DNA of 64,000 nt from Sthenelais limicola (Eukaryota > Annelida > Polychaeta > Phyllodocida > Sigalionidae). Below the pieces are notes generated by a model, which saw only the letters and a list, made by a program, of their open reading frames with translations, ran no database searches and was not told where the DNA came from. The stretch spans positions 88,983,740 to 89,047,739 of the forward strand of contig OW804095.1 in assembly GCA_942159475.1 (NCBI GenBank). Reading direction: 5' to 3'. Shown here piece by piece: positions 42,630 to 53,960 of this stretch (positions are counted from its first letter, which is position 1; every line of letters begins with the position of its first letter). The translations under genes were made by a program, and so were the position numbers.

Positions 42630-44635
42630 TGGAATGGGCGGTGTTTATGGAAGCGTTGTGGCCCATTCATTACATCTACTTAAGAATAGTATTAATTATT
42701 GAATGAAAAAACAATGTTGGTGTTCGGTACTTCAGATATCACTGTATCATGCCTTTGAGATTAAGTTGAAAAAGTTTCAAAAGATACCATGGCTAATGAA
42801 TTTAGTGAGCATATGACATTTTAACCTGTGGTGATATAAAAAATAACCTCGGTAATCTTTCATTAAACTTATGTTCAGCAAGTTCATACTAATGTATCGA
42901 AGGGAATTCCGAGTGCTTATGTTAAATATTATCAAAAATAGCCTCCGTAAATATTGCCTATATCAAAAATAACCGTAGTAAATTTACATTAAAACGTATA
43001 GCCAGAAAGTTTATACAAACTAATCAAAGAGAATTCATTCTTAGAGAAAGGGACATACATAGATCAGGACTTTACAATTTTAGGCTTACATTATCCCCAA
43101 TGTCTTATAATTACACCGCTATCTTTATGTAAGCACAGATTCATTGCATTGTCGGAACCGGTATATATATATATATACTATTAAGTATATATTCGCGTAT
43201 GAAGAGAGAAAAGTTATTGAGTCGGTCCCGCATGCATTCACTCCAACGTCGAGCAACATTCACAATATATGCTTTAGTTTGGGTAAAAACGTGCAGTGGT
43301 GTTGGGTGCTGCTGCCATCTGCCGTCTCATTCTGTCTTAGTTTGATTCGCCGTTACAATCCGAGAGGTAGAGCCACATTTGCAGAACGAGACAAGGAGGC
43401 GGATTCCAAGTTAGAATCCAGGTTGGTACTGCTGTCACTACTCTAGTGTCGTTGGAATACATTATATACATAAATGAATGACCTTGGCAAATGTAATGAT
43501 GTTATGATAAATATAATTGTATTTCAAGGTGAATTAAAATAGCATGATTCATTAGTATCATTAGTAAATTATAAATAACTGACGTAGGATATATCAACAA
43601 ATAAACCAAAACATTTAGTTTGGCTGCCATCATTTCATTACATAGTTATTGTGGTTTATTGTATTGTACTGTAATCAATTGTCATTTTATTTGCACTCCA
43701 TTCCATATCATATTTCTTATTTTATTCCCTCTAGGCGTACCTAATAAATCAAATGTTAATGACACACTGGAAGGAAGGATTCTACGTTTTTTCTCATATT
43801 GTAACAGAACAACTATATATTAAAAATACCAAATAACTCCGAGCTTATTTGATTGAATCTACATTAGTACGTTTAAAAATACAAAGTCTAATACGTTGAC
43901 ACGAAAGTTCACACTGCTAACTGTTTTAGTAGAGCAGTTAGACCGGGAATACCTCCAAATGAAATGGCCACGACCACTTTGTCAAAACCAACAACTATAT
44001 ATGACGAAAAAAGTATGATCTTATATTATCTTTGTTTTCCTTTTTCTATTCTTTTCTTTCTTTCTCTCCATGTGATTTCATGATGTATATTATACCAAAT
44101 GATAAGTTCATGACAACGTACCGTTAAATTCAAATTCAATATGTGTAATTGCCCCACGAATGATTGTTCATGCACCTTGAATTAAGATCTTGGGAGAAAT
44201 GTACGGTCGAAAAGAGTTGCAAGCATAAACTTGTACACGTTGTTGGAATAAATGCTTTAGCTAAAGATGCATTCTCATTCATTTTTCTTTTAGTAAATTA
44301 GTATATTAATCAAATAACAAAAGAACTGAAAACATTTCGCTGTTGTTTCATTTCTATAATTTCTATTGATAGATTTAGATTTAGAAACTTGTATTCAATA
44401 CACAGACTGCAATAAGAAGGAATTCTCCAGCTGGTGGGAGGTTTTCAATCCCTCTTAAGCTTAACTTACAATGATTTTTAGAATGGAAACAATGTACGTC
44501 ACTTTCGTTAATAACTGAAAGTGATTCTCATTAAGTGATCAATTAAATTGACAATTGTATTGATAAGAGTATTTAAACATGACATATATTGCATTTCATA
44601 TCGACTCCGATGTCTGTGTTGTTCTTAATTGATAC
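42630..44635. other. No gene seen
   Basis: AT-rich DNA with a TA microsatellite near 43,162. The 100-codon frame at 43,144-43,446 has no recognisable domain. Two similar phrases, 'aaaatagcctccgtaaat' and 'aaaataaccgtagtaaat', with a third near 42,840, hint at a short degenerate repeat (42,835-43,000). Confidence 0.35.
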
Positions 44636-44639
44636 AGTT

Positions 44640-44964
44640 CTCATCTGACCATATTAGATTTTCAATTGCATCTATTTCTTTAATTTCTTTGAGACTATAA
44701 TATGGTCTGAAGTTTGAAGTCTGAAGTTTGTTCCATAAATAAGTATCTTCATATAAGTCTGTATCTTCGATTTATCAAGATTTAGGGATATATACAGTTC
44801 AGCTTGCACTAGTAATTAATAGTATCTAGGTCTAGTTGTAGATTTGAAGTTATGTCTAAAGGATGACTACCTATATTGTACATGATGGTATCATCAGAAA
44901 ACATTTGGATTTGTGAATATCTTATATAATCAGGTAAGTCATTTGTGTAGATGCTGAAGAAGAT
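44640..44964 (-). pseudogene. LINE reverse transcriptase, 3' half of a copy split by the 9 kb element
   Basis: Reading down from 44,960 gives FFSIYTNDLPDYIRYSQ, then QMFSDDTIMY with the palm catalytic pair (about 44,905-44,880), DITSNLQLDLDTI, a stop at 44,809, and LYISLNLDKSKI in a shifted frame to about 44,640. The N-terminal half of the same palm is found across the 9 kb element at 54,041-54,300. Stops and frameshifts show that it was dead or dying. At the junction, about 17 bases are nearly duplicated on the two sides ('cttcttaacatatacac' and 'cttcttcagcatctacac'). Confidence 0.85.
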
Positions 44965-44984
44965 ACACTCTCCCGCGCGCCGTA

Positions 44985-45185
44985 CCCGCGCGATACGGAG
45001 CGGCAAGGTTTTTCGTCTTCAGTGAGACGATTTTTGTCTACCGAGCACCGCGAACGCTACTGGTGAACAGTGGTGACGAAATTGCGCGAACTTCTGAGAC
45101 GAAAAGCGGTCATTTGAATCAGGGAGACGACATTTGATATGCTCTGTATTCGCGCTGCGTTTTTCGTATTGAGTTTTGGATGCGG
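44985..45185. repeat. Left subterminal repeat region of the 9 kb element
   Basis: Degenerate motifs 'ttttcgtcttcagtgagacg', 'gagacgaaaagcgg' and 'cgcgctgcgtttttcgtatt' occur here. The last is the reverse complement of the right-end repeat unit. Composition is far more GC-rich than the interior. Confidence 0.7.
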
Positions 45186-45509
45186 GATGCTACTTAGCTT
45201 TCAAACGTGTGAACATGATGGCAAGTACACCCCTATGAATATGGGTAAGCGAAATGTAGCATTGCTAAGTGTTAAAACTTAAATGTGTGACATTGCTGCT
45301 GCTACTTCGGTATAGGATTGTGTATTCACAGCGGCAATCATTGGCACATAGAAATATTATTAGGCCTATATCAAGACAGAATCAGGCCGGAATAGTAGGA
45401 CGGGGAGAGCTATATTTGTACATGTTCTATCTGTTTTGTATTTAATTTGCATCGTAAGATCCTTTTGATGGGCTTTTGATGTACATTGTGAATCTCGATG
45501 AATAAGTTT

Positions 45510-46410
45510 ATATTAATAATAAAGGCACCATACCAGCTAGGCATACGAGACAGGCAGAAGCACCAGTTCTCCAGAGCTTTATACCTAGAACCAGTAAAGA
45601 CTCTAAATGTGTACATAATATGAGTGTTACTACCTGGAATAAATTGCCAGCGTATCTAAGGATTTTAGGTGACCCTACCAACTTCAAATTATCTTTAAAA
45701 CGTCACTTCTTTGCTCTCCAGGCCCCCATCCCCTTGCTTGGGGCCCCATGATTTGCCATTACTACTATTATTATTGTTTTGTCCCTGCTGTTATTGTGAT
45801 TGTGATTGTGCATTTATATTTATGTCTACCACTATTGGCTGTAAGTGTAATGCCTTTTGTCCCTCTCAATGGGACCAGTGTATAGTGTACAGTGACCGTC
45901 AAGTCATTGTATTTGACTCTGCTTGTTCCTTTCGAATCATAGGCCTATTGCCTTACTATGTATTTGCTATACATGTATCTCGTCAATCATGTGGACATTT
46001 CCTCGACTGTCATTATGTAATCTTAATATAAGTCAATCCACTAAACTGTGTAAACAAACAAGTACAAATGTGAAGTGTAGTTCAAAAATCACCGATCCCC
46101 TCTCACACCTCTTTTAATTGAAAGACTTTAGCCTATACTAGTCCGGAACCTTACGTTCATTTTTCATTCATTTCCCATTCATTCATTATTTCTCTCACCT
46201 CTTGAAATGTAATATGAAATGTAGGCCTACCGTACATAGGCCTATGTTTAGATCTAATCAAGAATGGTTGTATATCGATCATGCCCTCTCTCTATATGTT
46301 TAAATATGCCTAGTCCTATCAGAGCACAAGAAAATTCATCCAAGGATGAGCGTGCTTTAAAATTATGTATAATTTTCCTGAATAAATAAATTTGTGAAAA
46401 AAAATAACGT
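45510..46410 (+). pseudogene. LINE ORF2 C-terminus and 3' UTR with A-rich tail
   Basis: The end of a LINE ORF is readable: a basic stretch (about 45,560-45,600), then VTTWNKLPAYLRIL, NFKLSLKRHFFALQ and a TGA at 45,749-45,751. The WNKLP...FK..LK pattern is typical of the last residues of CR1/Jockey-type ORF2. A 3' UTR of about 650 bases ends in CCTGAATAAATAAA, a short spacer and an A-run (46,390-46,399). The rest of the element is missing. Orientation is opposite to the LINE split by the 9 kb element. It lies inside that element, so it was either captured or inserted later. Confidence 0.7.
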
Positions 46411-46863
46411 AGTATCTTATCTTAGAATTTCCTCTATACAACAGAATCGGACTATAGCGTCTTTGAAAACTTATATTTTATATGCCTACACAGATATTCA
46501 ATTTATAGGCCTATAATAACACATCTGCCCACATGATAGGGTAGGCCTACTAACCCATTTACTTCAAATATTATATTCATATATCATAAATACATTGAAT
46601 AACTTTCAAAGTAAATACATTGAATATCTTTTAGAGGGTTTTAGAGATTAATAGGGCCTAGGCTATATCATTATTTGTATTTTAAATTCTCATGAACAGG
46701 ACTGAGTATTCCAGTTCCACATGAATGCTTGTGGAGGGATTAGTCTACTAGCCTATTGTGCACATGTATAGCCTATTCATTTTGAAATATAATTTGTGAT
46801 AGCACGTACCATTTATCCTAGATTAGGCTATCAACGTACAAGTAGCCTACTTAATTGGACTAG

Positions 46864-46977
46864 ATGCGCCACCTAGTGAATAGGCCTGTGAGTGTGACGC
46901 CTAGCCTTGTTTTGGACCATCTTTTAAAACCTGACGGCACAATTTACTGCAGCTTGGGAGTCGGATATCCCACAAAG
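46864..46977 (+). CDS. Exon-like ORF with splice donor (candidate first exon)
   Basis: An ATG opens 38 sense codons (MRHLVNRPVSVTPSL, then DHLLKPDGTIYCSLGVGYP) and runs into AAAG/GTAAGA, a good splice donor, in phase 0. The residue mix looks protein-like. Downstream exon-like segments lie at 48,888, 49,308, 49,740 and 51,640 with matching acceptors. No family was recognised. It could be a captured host exon (Pack-type capture), part of an unknown element gene, or chance. Confidence 0.35.
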
Positions 46978-47405
46978 GTAAGAAGCATTTATTGTATTTA
47001 TCATTTACAATATCAATAGAGGCTATTAGAGTGATTGCAAGGCCCGATTGTAAAAAACCCACTGGCTGTATTGAATCTAGTAGGCCTATCTTGTTTTTAA
47101 TGTTGTTTACGCAACGTTACACAATCCAAAATGGCGGCTGTAACCTAGGTTGGGGTGGTTCTTTGGGAGGTCAGGAGGCCGACCTGGCTGTAGTAAGGTC
47201 GGGGGTGCAGGCCTAGACCAGGGGCCTAGAAGGCCTGTGTGGCTGAGGCTCTAGAATGCAGGGGTTCAGCCCGGGGCAAGCAGATTTTTCTGCGGACGAG
47301 TGAAAGTTACCAAGTCACTAGTCCGCTGGGCGAGTAGAAAAAAGCCCTGCTATTTAATGGCGTGACGTCGACCATTGGGTGACCAGCTTCACACACTTAT
47401 ACACC

Positions 47406-47443
47406 AGAGCTATGTATAAACATGAACATTTATACATAGCTCT
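47406..47443. repeat. Perfect hairpin, 15-bp stem and 8-base loop
   Basis: 'agagctatgtataaa' is followed after eight bases by its exact reverse complement. No poly-U or gene is linked to it. Confidence 0.9.
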
Positions 47444-48887
47444 GTCTACACTCAGTGTACCATGTTTATGCTATAATTAGAGGTTCGCACAGACAACTAC
47501 AAAGAGAGATGCAGGTTTTGTTTTGTTTGGAGTTAATAAAATCGTATCAAGTTATCAATATCAGAGTATCATACCAACTTTTCCCTGACTTCTCCCACTG
47601 GGGGTGGAGGCTATTACATGTTAGTTATGCTTGCAATGTCTGCCGTCCACCTTTCCTTCTTTTATGTAGAGGCATGTTATCTACTTACACCATGGCGTCG
47701 CCGTTACGCCATAATTATTAAAAATACAGAGACCCTCCAATTCAAACACAGTGATTTTATTGTAATAAAATGGATATATTTACAAAATCAAGTCAAACTT
47801 CTGGTTAGAACCAGGCCCTCGTTTGCTGGCCAACATCCGTTCTCTAGGTTTGACTTTTCATTTAATTTTGCTAGTCGAATTAGTGAGTATTATATCTCAT
47901 TCTTACACTAAATCATTTGATTAATTTGGGTTTAATGAGGCCGAAATAAGGCAAAATATTAGGGAAAATATAGGTATCTGAATCATGGGACTAGTAAGAA
48001 TTTTTAGTTAGCCTGAACCCCTGGAATGCAGCTGTGGAGGGGGCCAATCGAGCTGAGATTGGGGAGGATTTTGTCTTGGTTGTTACTGCGATTTCTGCAC
48101 TGCTAAATACTCTATGAACTCTGATGTTACCTGATCCTCCTACTAGACTTGCATAGTAGCCTACTGCAATTAATTGATTTAATTAGTAGGCCTAATAATC
48201 AGTGTTAATGATAATTGAGAATATTAATAATGGGGTACATAATCCGCTTCCTTTTATACTAGTATATGATTATGAGCCAGAAGGCGTTATAGTCAAAGTA
48301 CTTTTGACAGAGAGTAATGTGTTGTATTAAGTTGCATGTATTGTATTAAAAGGGAACCTATGCTGTAATACCAACACAATTCATGGTCTCAATTAATTTC
48401 TAGTTACATTACAAATAACAACAGGAATGTAAATCCTTAGTAAAGTGAAGATCGCTATATCGATAACGGAAATGAAAAAGGAGGAAAGGAATATTAACAT
48501 TTAGATTAACATGTTAGAAATATTAAAGTCAGCGACTTTGATGTATCAAACATTGAAACCTCAATAGGGCAGATGTATATATGAGACAAAAACAATGCCA
48601 TCAATAGAAATACTAAACCCTCCTATTGATCAAAGAATGAATTGTTAAGTATTAAGAGTATTATTAATTGATTGATGGATTTATCACATATTGTTTAATG
48701 GGCTGTCAGGAAGACCTGCGAATGAGCAGAGGGCGGAAACCTATTCTGATGTTTATCTATTTAATTGTAATAAATTGTAATCGGAATAAAAGTATATATA
48801 ATGTGGTTAATCATTGTTACACAATCATTGCATAATATTGCGTAATATGATATAATATCATGCTTAAGTGGATACTCTTTATTTCAG

Positions 48888-48998
48888 TTCTACATTGTTG
48901 GCGGTGGCAGTATGAAAGATACACTAACAAAAACAAGTTGTGTTATCAAAATTGGAATCTGGTTTCTGTAGTAAAGGGATGGACGAGTGAGATGTATG
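48888..48998 (+). other. Exon-like segment A with splice sites
   Basis: Preceded by 'ctctttatttcag' (acceptor) and followed by GTAAGT (donor at 48,999). The first 35 bases ('ttctacattgttggcggtgg') match segment B at 49,308. It is 111 bases long, a multiple of three, but in phase 0 it hits a TAG, so if transcribed it may be skipped or non-coding. Confidence 0.35.
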
Positions 48999-49307
48999 GT
49001 AAGTGAAAGTGTCAAATGTGATTATAATGAGTTATTGTGACGTCGCATACATTGTGACATTGTAAACCCACGTCCTTGCATATATCATAATTTTATATCA
49101 TATAGTGTATACTGCAGAGGCCCCTGCGATACCACATAACATATTGCGATACAGCATAGCACTCTTTATTTTAAATGGAAAGAAAGCTTGTAAATCCTCA
49201 CTTCAAATGGTCCGATCTGAATATATCTTTATTTTAATCAAAGAGCAGAACCTCCTTGTCTTGTTATTCTTACATCTCATCCTTAATTGTATATTCTTTT
49301 CTTTCAG

Positions 49308-49434
49308 TTCTACATTGCTGGTGGTAGCATTGTGAAGGACAAGATAGCAACAACTAATCTTAATATTTCCAAAAGGGAAGTTCATGGATATTTTCACTGG
49401 AATGGACGAAGCCAAGTATCTTCAAGACTGAGAT
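49308..49434 (+). other. Exon-like segment B with splice sites (paralogue of A)
   Basis: The acceptor 'tcttttctttcag' precedes 42 open codons (FYIAGGSIVKDKIATTNLN, KREVHGYFHWNGRSQVSS) and a donor AGAT/GTAAGT at 49,435. In phase 0 it follows directly from the candidate exon at 46,864. The protein family is unknown. Similarity to segment A at both the start and the surrounding intron edges suggests exon duplication. Confidence 0.4.
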
Positions 49435-49739
49435 GTAAGTGAATGTGCATTGTTACTTTTGTTTTTGTTAAATCAATAAGAACAGCAGTACTAAATAAAT
49501 TATCAAACTTATATTGGTGGAAATAAAATTATTTAGATTGAAGTTTAATTTCCTTTAAATGCGCCTCATTTATTTATAGATAGAGATGCACCGCTTTTTC
49601 AACAAAGATTTTCACCTTATAGACCATAGCTCGATGAACCTCCATCATTTTGGTTACAAAATTGAAATTTTGAGATCAGCAAATATGATAGTTGAGGAAA
49701 ATATCCATTACAGTAACAACGTTTGATCTCTTTACACAG

Positions 49740-49873
49740 CTCATTAGTGCAGACTCTACCTCTACTCAGACCTCTACTGAATCACCACAGCTGCAGGGAT
49801 GGACAGACTTGAATGGAAGGAGATATAGGCAGCACAACCTTGTGCCTTTGATTTCTGCTCCCTTCAATTGGTG
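49740..49873 (+). other. Exon-like segment C with splice sites
   Basis: 'gatctctttacacag' and an alternative TGCAG (ending 49,752) are acceptors. With the latter, the phase matches segment B and gives an open frame (STSTQTSTESPQLQGWTDLN, then RRYRQHNLVPLISAPFNW) to a donor GTG/GTAAGT at 49,874. No domain is recognised. The pyrimidine-rich minisatellite begins 70 bases later, inside what would be the next intron. Confidence 0.4.
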
Positions 49874-49944
49874 GTAAGTGTAAACTGCAAGCAACTAAAA
49901 GATTCATATCTAACCTGTAACGGTGATCTGAATTCCCACAAAGA

Positions 49945-50505
49945 ACCTCCACCCCTCTCTCCCTCCTATCTCTCATCTCTACCTCCACCCCTCGCTCCCT
50001 CTTTTCTCCTCTCTACCTTCAACCACTCGCTCCCTCCTCTCTCTCCTATCTACCTCCACCCCTCGCTCCCTCCTCTCTACCTCCACCCCTCGCTCCCTCT
50101 TCTCTCCTCTCTACCTCCACCCCTCACTCCCTCCTCTCTACCTCCACCCCTCGCTCCCTCCTCTCTACCTCCACCCTTGGTCCCGGGTAAGACCATAAAG
50201 TGCCTTTCTGTCTCTTTTTTGTGTCTCTCTCCCCCTTCTTCTCTATCTCTATTTCTTGGGTATGATCATAAACTGCCTCCCTCTCAGCTCTCCCGCCCTT
50301 GATATAACACTTCAAAGTGTTGATAAGGGCGTAAAGCAACCAATCTCACTCACTCACTCACTCTACCTCCACTCCTCGCTCCCTCCTCTCTACCTCCACC
50401 TCTCGCTCCCTCCTCTCTCCTCTCTACCTCCACCCCTCACTCCCTCCTCTCTACCTCCACCCCTCGCTCCCCCCTATCTACCTCCACCTCTCGCTCTGTA
50501 CCCCC
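49945..50505. repeat. Pyrimidine-rich minisatellite 'ctacctccacccctcgctcc'
   Basis: Units of about 27-29 bp ('ctacctccacccctcgctcc' plus 'ctcctct') are repeated many times, with a non-repeat interruption at about 50,180-50,345. The strand bias (almost no G on plus) leaves long spurious ORFs on both strands. Confidence 0.85.
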
Positions 50506-51330
50506 TCCTGTATGTCCCCCTGTATCCCCTTGTACCTACTCCTGTACGTCTCCCTGTACCTACTCCTGTACGTCCGTCCCCCTGTACCTCCTCCTGTATC
50601 CCTCGATTTAGGTGGAGGGACCTTGGGCCTACGCTGCACTTCGGCCCTCGGTCCCCCCACCTAAATCCTCGGTGGATAACACCTTTCCTGCCCTCCCCAT
50701 TGGCATGTTCCATCTATATAATATGTCCCCCTGTACCTCCTCCTATATTCCTCCTGTATCCCCCTGTACGTCCCCCTGTACCTCCTCCTGTATCCCCCTG
50801 TACCCCCTCCTATATGCCCCCCTGTACCCCCTCCTGTATGTCCTCCTATATCTCCTCCTGTACCCCCCTGTACCTCCTCCTGTATCCCCTGTACGTCCCT
50901 CTGTACCTCCTGTATCCCCTTGTACCTACTCCTGTACGTCTCACTGTACTTACTCCTGTACGTCCCCCTGTATTCCCTCCTGTACGTCCCCCTGTACCTC
51001 CTCCTGTATCCCCCTGTACCCCCTCCTATATGTCCCCCTGTACCTCCTCCTATATTCCCCCTGTACCTCCTCCTGTATCCCCCTGTACGTCCCCCTGTAC
51101 CCCCTCCTATATGCCCCCTTGTACCCCCTCCTGTATCACCCCTGTACCTCCTTCTGTACATCCCCTGTACCCCCTCCTATATTCCCTCCTGTACCCCCTC
51201 CTGTATCTCCCTGGACCTCCTCCTGTACGTCCCCTTACCCCCTCCTGTACGTCCCCCTGTACGTCCCCCTGTACCCCCTCCTGTATCACCCCTGTACCTC
51301 CTCGTGTACGTCCCCTTGTCCAGTACCTTA
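50505..51330. repeat. Minisatellite 'cccctgtacctcctcctgta', with an embedded hairpin
   Basis: Units of about 18-24 bp built from CCCCTGTAC and CTCCTCCTGTA(T/C) run for about 0.8 kb. Frames on both strands stay open for over 100 codons (Pro/Tyr/Leu/Val-rich on plus, Gly/Arg/Tyr-rich on minus). At 50,607-50,669 'gatttaggtgg' pairs with 'ccacctaaatc' around GGGACC/GGTCCC, forming a hairpin that interrupts the array. Confidence 0.85.
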
Positions 51331-51639
51331 TCTTGTATCTCCAACAGTACCTTTTCTGTATAATGACCATGTATCTCCTACTTTGAAAAGTACAGTGAAT
51401 GAATAATAGGTTTAGTAGGACAGTGCCGGTCAATCAATTCTGAATATATTGTATAAGTATTACATTAATAGATCAATGTCATTGTCTCAATATGAAAGAA
51501 AGAACAATAATATTATTGCTTTAATAAATGTTAAATCTTATAATACATGTGCGTATTTCATGTAAATATCATGTACACATTGGAATATATGATAGAAATG
51601 ATGTATTTGTATTGATTCCCAGTTCCACTGTTGTTTCAG

Positions 51640-51712
51640 GGCGTACACAGATCATCTATACTTAGAAGCAGAGCAAAGTGGAAGGAAGCATAACACCGCA
51701 GTCTAACTAGTC
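51640..51712 (+). other. Possible terminal exon
   Basis: 'ccactgttgtttcag' is a good acceptor. In the phase left by segment C, eight sense codons follow before TAG. The region after 51,720 is AT-rich with no clear poly(A) signal nearby. Very tentative. Confidence 0.2.
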
Positions 51713-51719
51713 TACTCAA

Positions 51720-53600
51720 ATGTTACATTCTTCTTTACCAAATATGGAATTTGTGCTACAATGAGATTCACTTGTGCCAACGATTGTGATGTTTAGAATA
51801 GAAAATAGGTGCTGATGCGATATACATCGACCTAATTATGAACTGCTCAGAACTTCATATGTGAACTATCTATACAAGACATAATTCATATGTACATATA
51901 TGGTCAATTCAAGAAGTTTTAGTGCAATTTCGATGTTTTTCACATTTATTTTTGTGTATGTGCAGTATAATTCTCAATTCTGATCATATTAACCTACTGA
52001 TGGTATTGAATATTTCTTAGGATGCTGCTTATTTCTAGATACATTTTAATATTATAGAAATATTATTTCTACTGATTTTCTTAATTGTTTATGTGTTTAT
52101 TTGTATACGGTGCTTTATATTGTATAAAAGCCATAGTTCTGATACTCTGCATATCGGGTATATTATGTATTATGATTATGTTAGACCATCCGAAAATTCA
52201 TATCAGTTCTATTTTTGAGGTTTTTTCAACTGCATTTCATGCAAATGACTACTTTTCATGAAAATCGGTCATATATTGATTAAGATGAATTCTCTATTAT
52301 TCCAGTCGTAATGAGCTTTTTTATGTGTATTTTTAATATTTCTATTTAATGGTACATTAAAAACGTAGATCTAACTTGTTTCAGTCATGGACGATGTCAT
52401 TTCGAAATTTTATATCAATAATCTACTTTGTTGAAACAATATTTTCTGATATTTATGATCATAGATTGTGTGTTTAGGTAATTGTTGCATGAGTGTTGCA
52501 TCGTTTCCTGAGCACTTCTATAGCGTTGACATCCAGGGGATGCTATAGTGTTATTCCCATAAGTGGTGTGATGACGGTTGGATATATATATATGATGCCT
52601 GTGACTTTCATAATTGTATTTATTCATCTCAAATACACCATTTCAAGAGTGTTTTCAAAGTTTTCCGTCATATGGGTTAGGACACTCTAGTTCAATTATT
52701 TTTTCAACCCCTGACTGGCATCCCTGTGAATGTTTGATATCCTCTGTATAGATCAGTCTGCATTATGGAAATAATTTGTTACGGAAATTATGCGTTACGG
52801 AAGTTATGCACAACATTTAGGCCCTGTGAAGGCAAATGACCTGAGACAACAGTATATATTTTCTCATGTATATAGAAGATACTAATATGTATGTATCTGC
52901 GAAAGGATTTTGATGTATGGGTCAGGTCGCCTAGAAATGTACAATTGCTGCCGATTTCCATGAATCCCGACTTTGAGGTTATATTATAAAGAAAATACTA
53001 AACTCTGGGTACTTTATTACTTTCCGTTATGTTATAGTGGTATCGAAGTACCTATAACCGCACTTCAATGCATATTGGGCTCGAGCTTCCTAGTAGGGCA
53101 TTATATGATCGACCTGTCATTTTCAGCTTTTCAGTAAGAGATGTTTTTAATTATTTCGGGTGGAAATAACTTCATTAGAGTCGATTTTTTGCATGAGTAA
53201 AAACTCTTAATTGTGGCCCAAATGAATCTATAAAAAAACGGGGGTGCTGCACGAATTTGTCTCAGAGTGAGGTGGTTTCCTACAAATATTGTCACGGTTG
53301 GGACACAGGACCAAAAATTATAATAAGGACATAAACAATGATTGAATTTATATAAAAGTGTCTAACTTTTCATTATTTAATATCAACATATAGTAGCCGT
53401 TCTCTGTGCGAAAAATCAGGCCTGTCTGACTTCATGAAGCCAGTACAGCCCCAATGTCGCACACACATGTATGTGACACTTTGCATTCACACCTCATTTC
53501 GCTCACCCATACAATGGGGGTTTGGGCTCAGTTTTTAAGCTAAATGTGAACCCCAAAAACAGTGGTTAGGGACCTGAACCACTTGGACTATTTTAGTATA
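51720..53600. other. No gene seen (interior of the 9 kb element)
   Basis: AT-rich. Positions 51,960-52,290 share an old repeat with 2270-2465. A run of 'gttacggaa' repeats lies near 52,778-52,805. Confidence 0.35.
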
Positions 53601-53614
53601 ATTTATATTTACTT

Positions 53615-53720
53615 AAAATCACCTGAAGAAGACCACCATACCAGGGCGAAACGTCGTGTAATCTATGTAACTAAAAATGCCTTAATAAAACAGCAAATAC
53701 TGAAGTTTGAGGTTGTGGTG
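53615..53720 (+). repeat. Penelope-like terminal motif (hammerhead-like core)
   Basis: 'cctgaagaagaccaccatac' followed by 'cagggcgaaacgtcg' resembles the CTGAnGAnG...CGAAACGT block at the termini of Penelope-like elements, where it forms part of a hammerhead ribozyme. AATAAAA follows about 40 bases later. No GIY-YIG or Penelope reverse transcriptase was found nearby, so this would be an orphan end. Confidence 0.35.
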
Positions 53721-53840
53721 TTATTATTCAAATGATATTTTTTTATTTCGTCCAGTATAATATTTCAGTTCTAACCAAACTATAGAGGCCCTAAGCCTAG
53801 CATATAAGCTACATTTCCCCTGCGTTTGAACTGGCTGAAA

Positions 53841-53960
53841 ACCGCCGATACGAAAAACGCTGCACGAATCGCCGATACGAAAAACGCTGGGTGAATCGCC
53901 GATACGAAAAACGCTGCGCGAATCACCGATACGAAAAACGCTGCGCGAATACGCCGAGAC
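53841..53960. repeat. Right subterminal array, 27-bp unit x 4 plus a partial
   Basis: Four units built on CGATACGAAAAACGCTGCGC followed by GAATCGC differ at few positions. A degenerate fifth (CGAGACGAAAAATTTTG) leads to the TIR. On the minus strand they give a repeated AAFFVSAI peptide, which is an artefact of the 27-bp length. Confidence 0.9.

Noticed and set aside
43144..43446. 100-codon plus-strand ORF
   Set aside because: No domain, splice context or similarity recognised; composition typical of chance frames.
50256..51386. 376-codon proline/tyrosine-rich ORF
   Set aside because: It consists of minisatellite units; other frames and the opposite strand are equally open.
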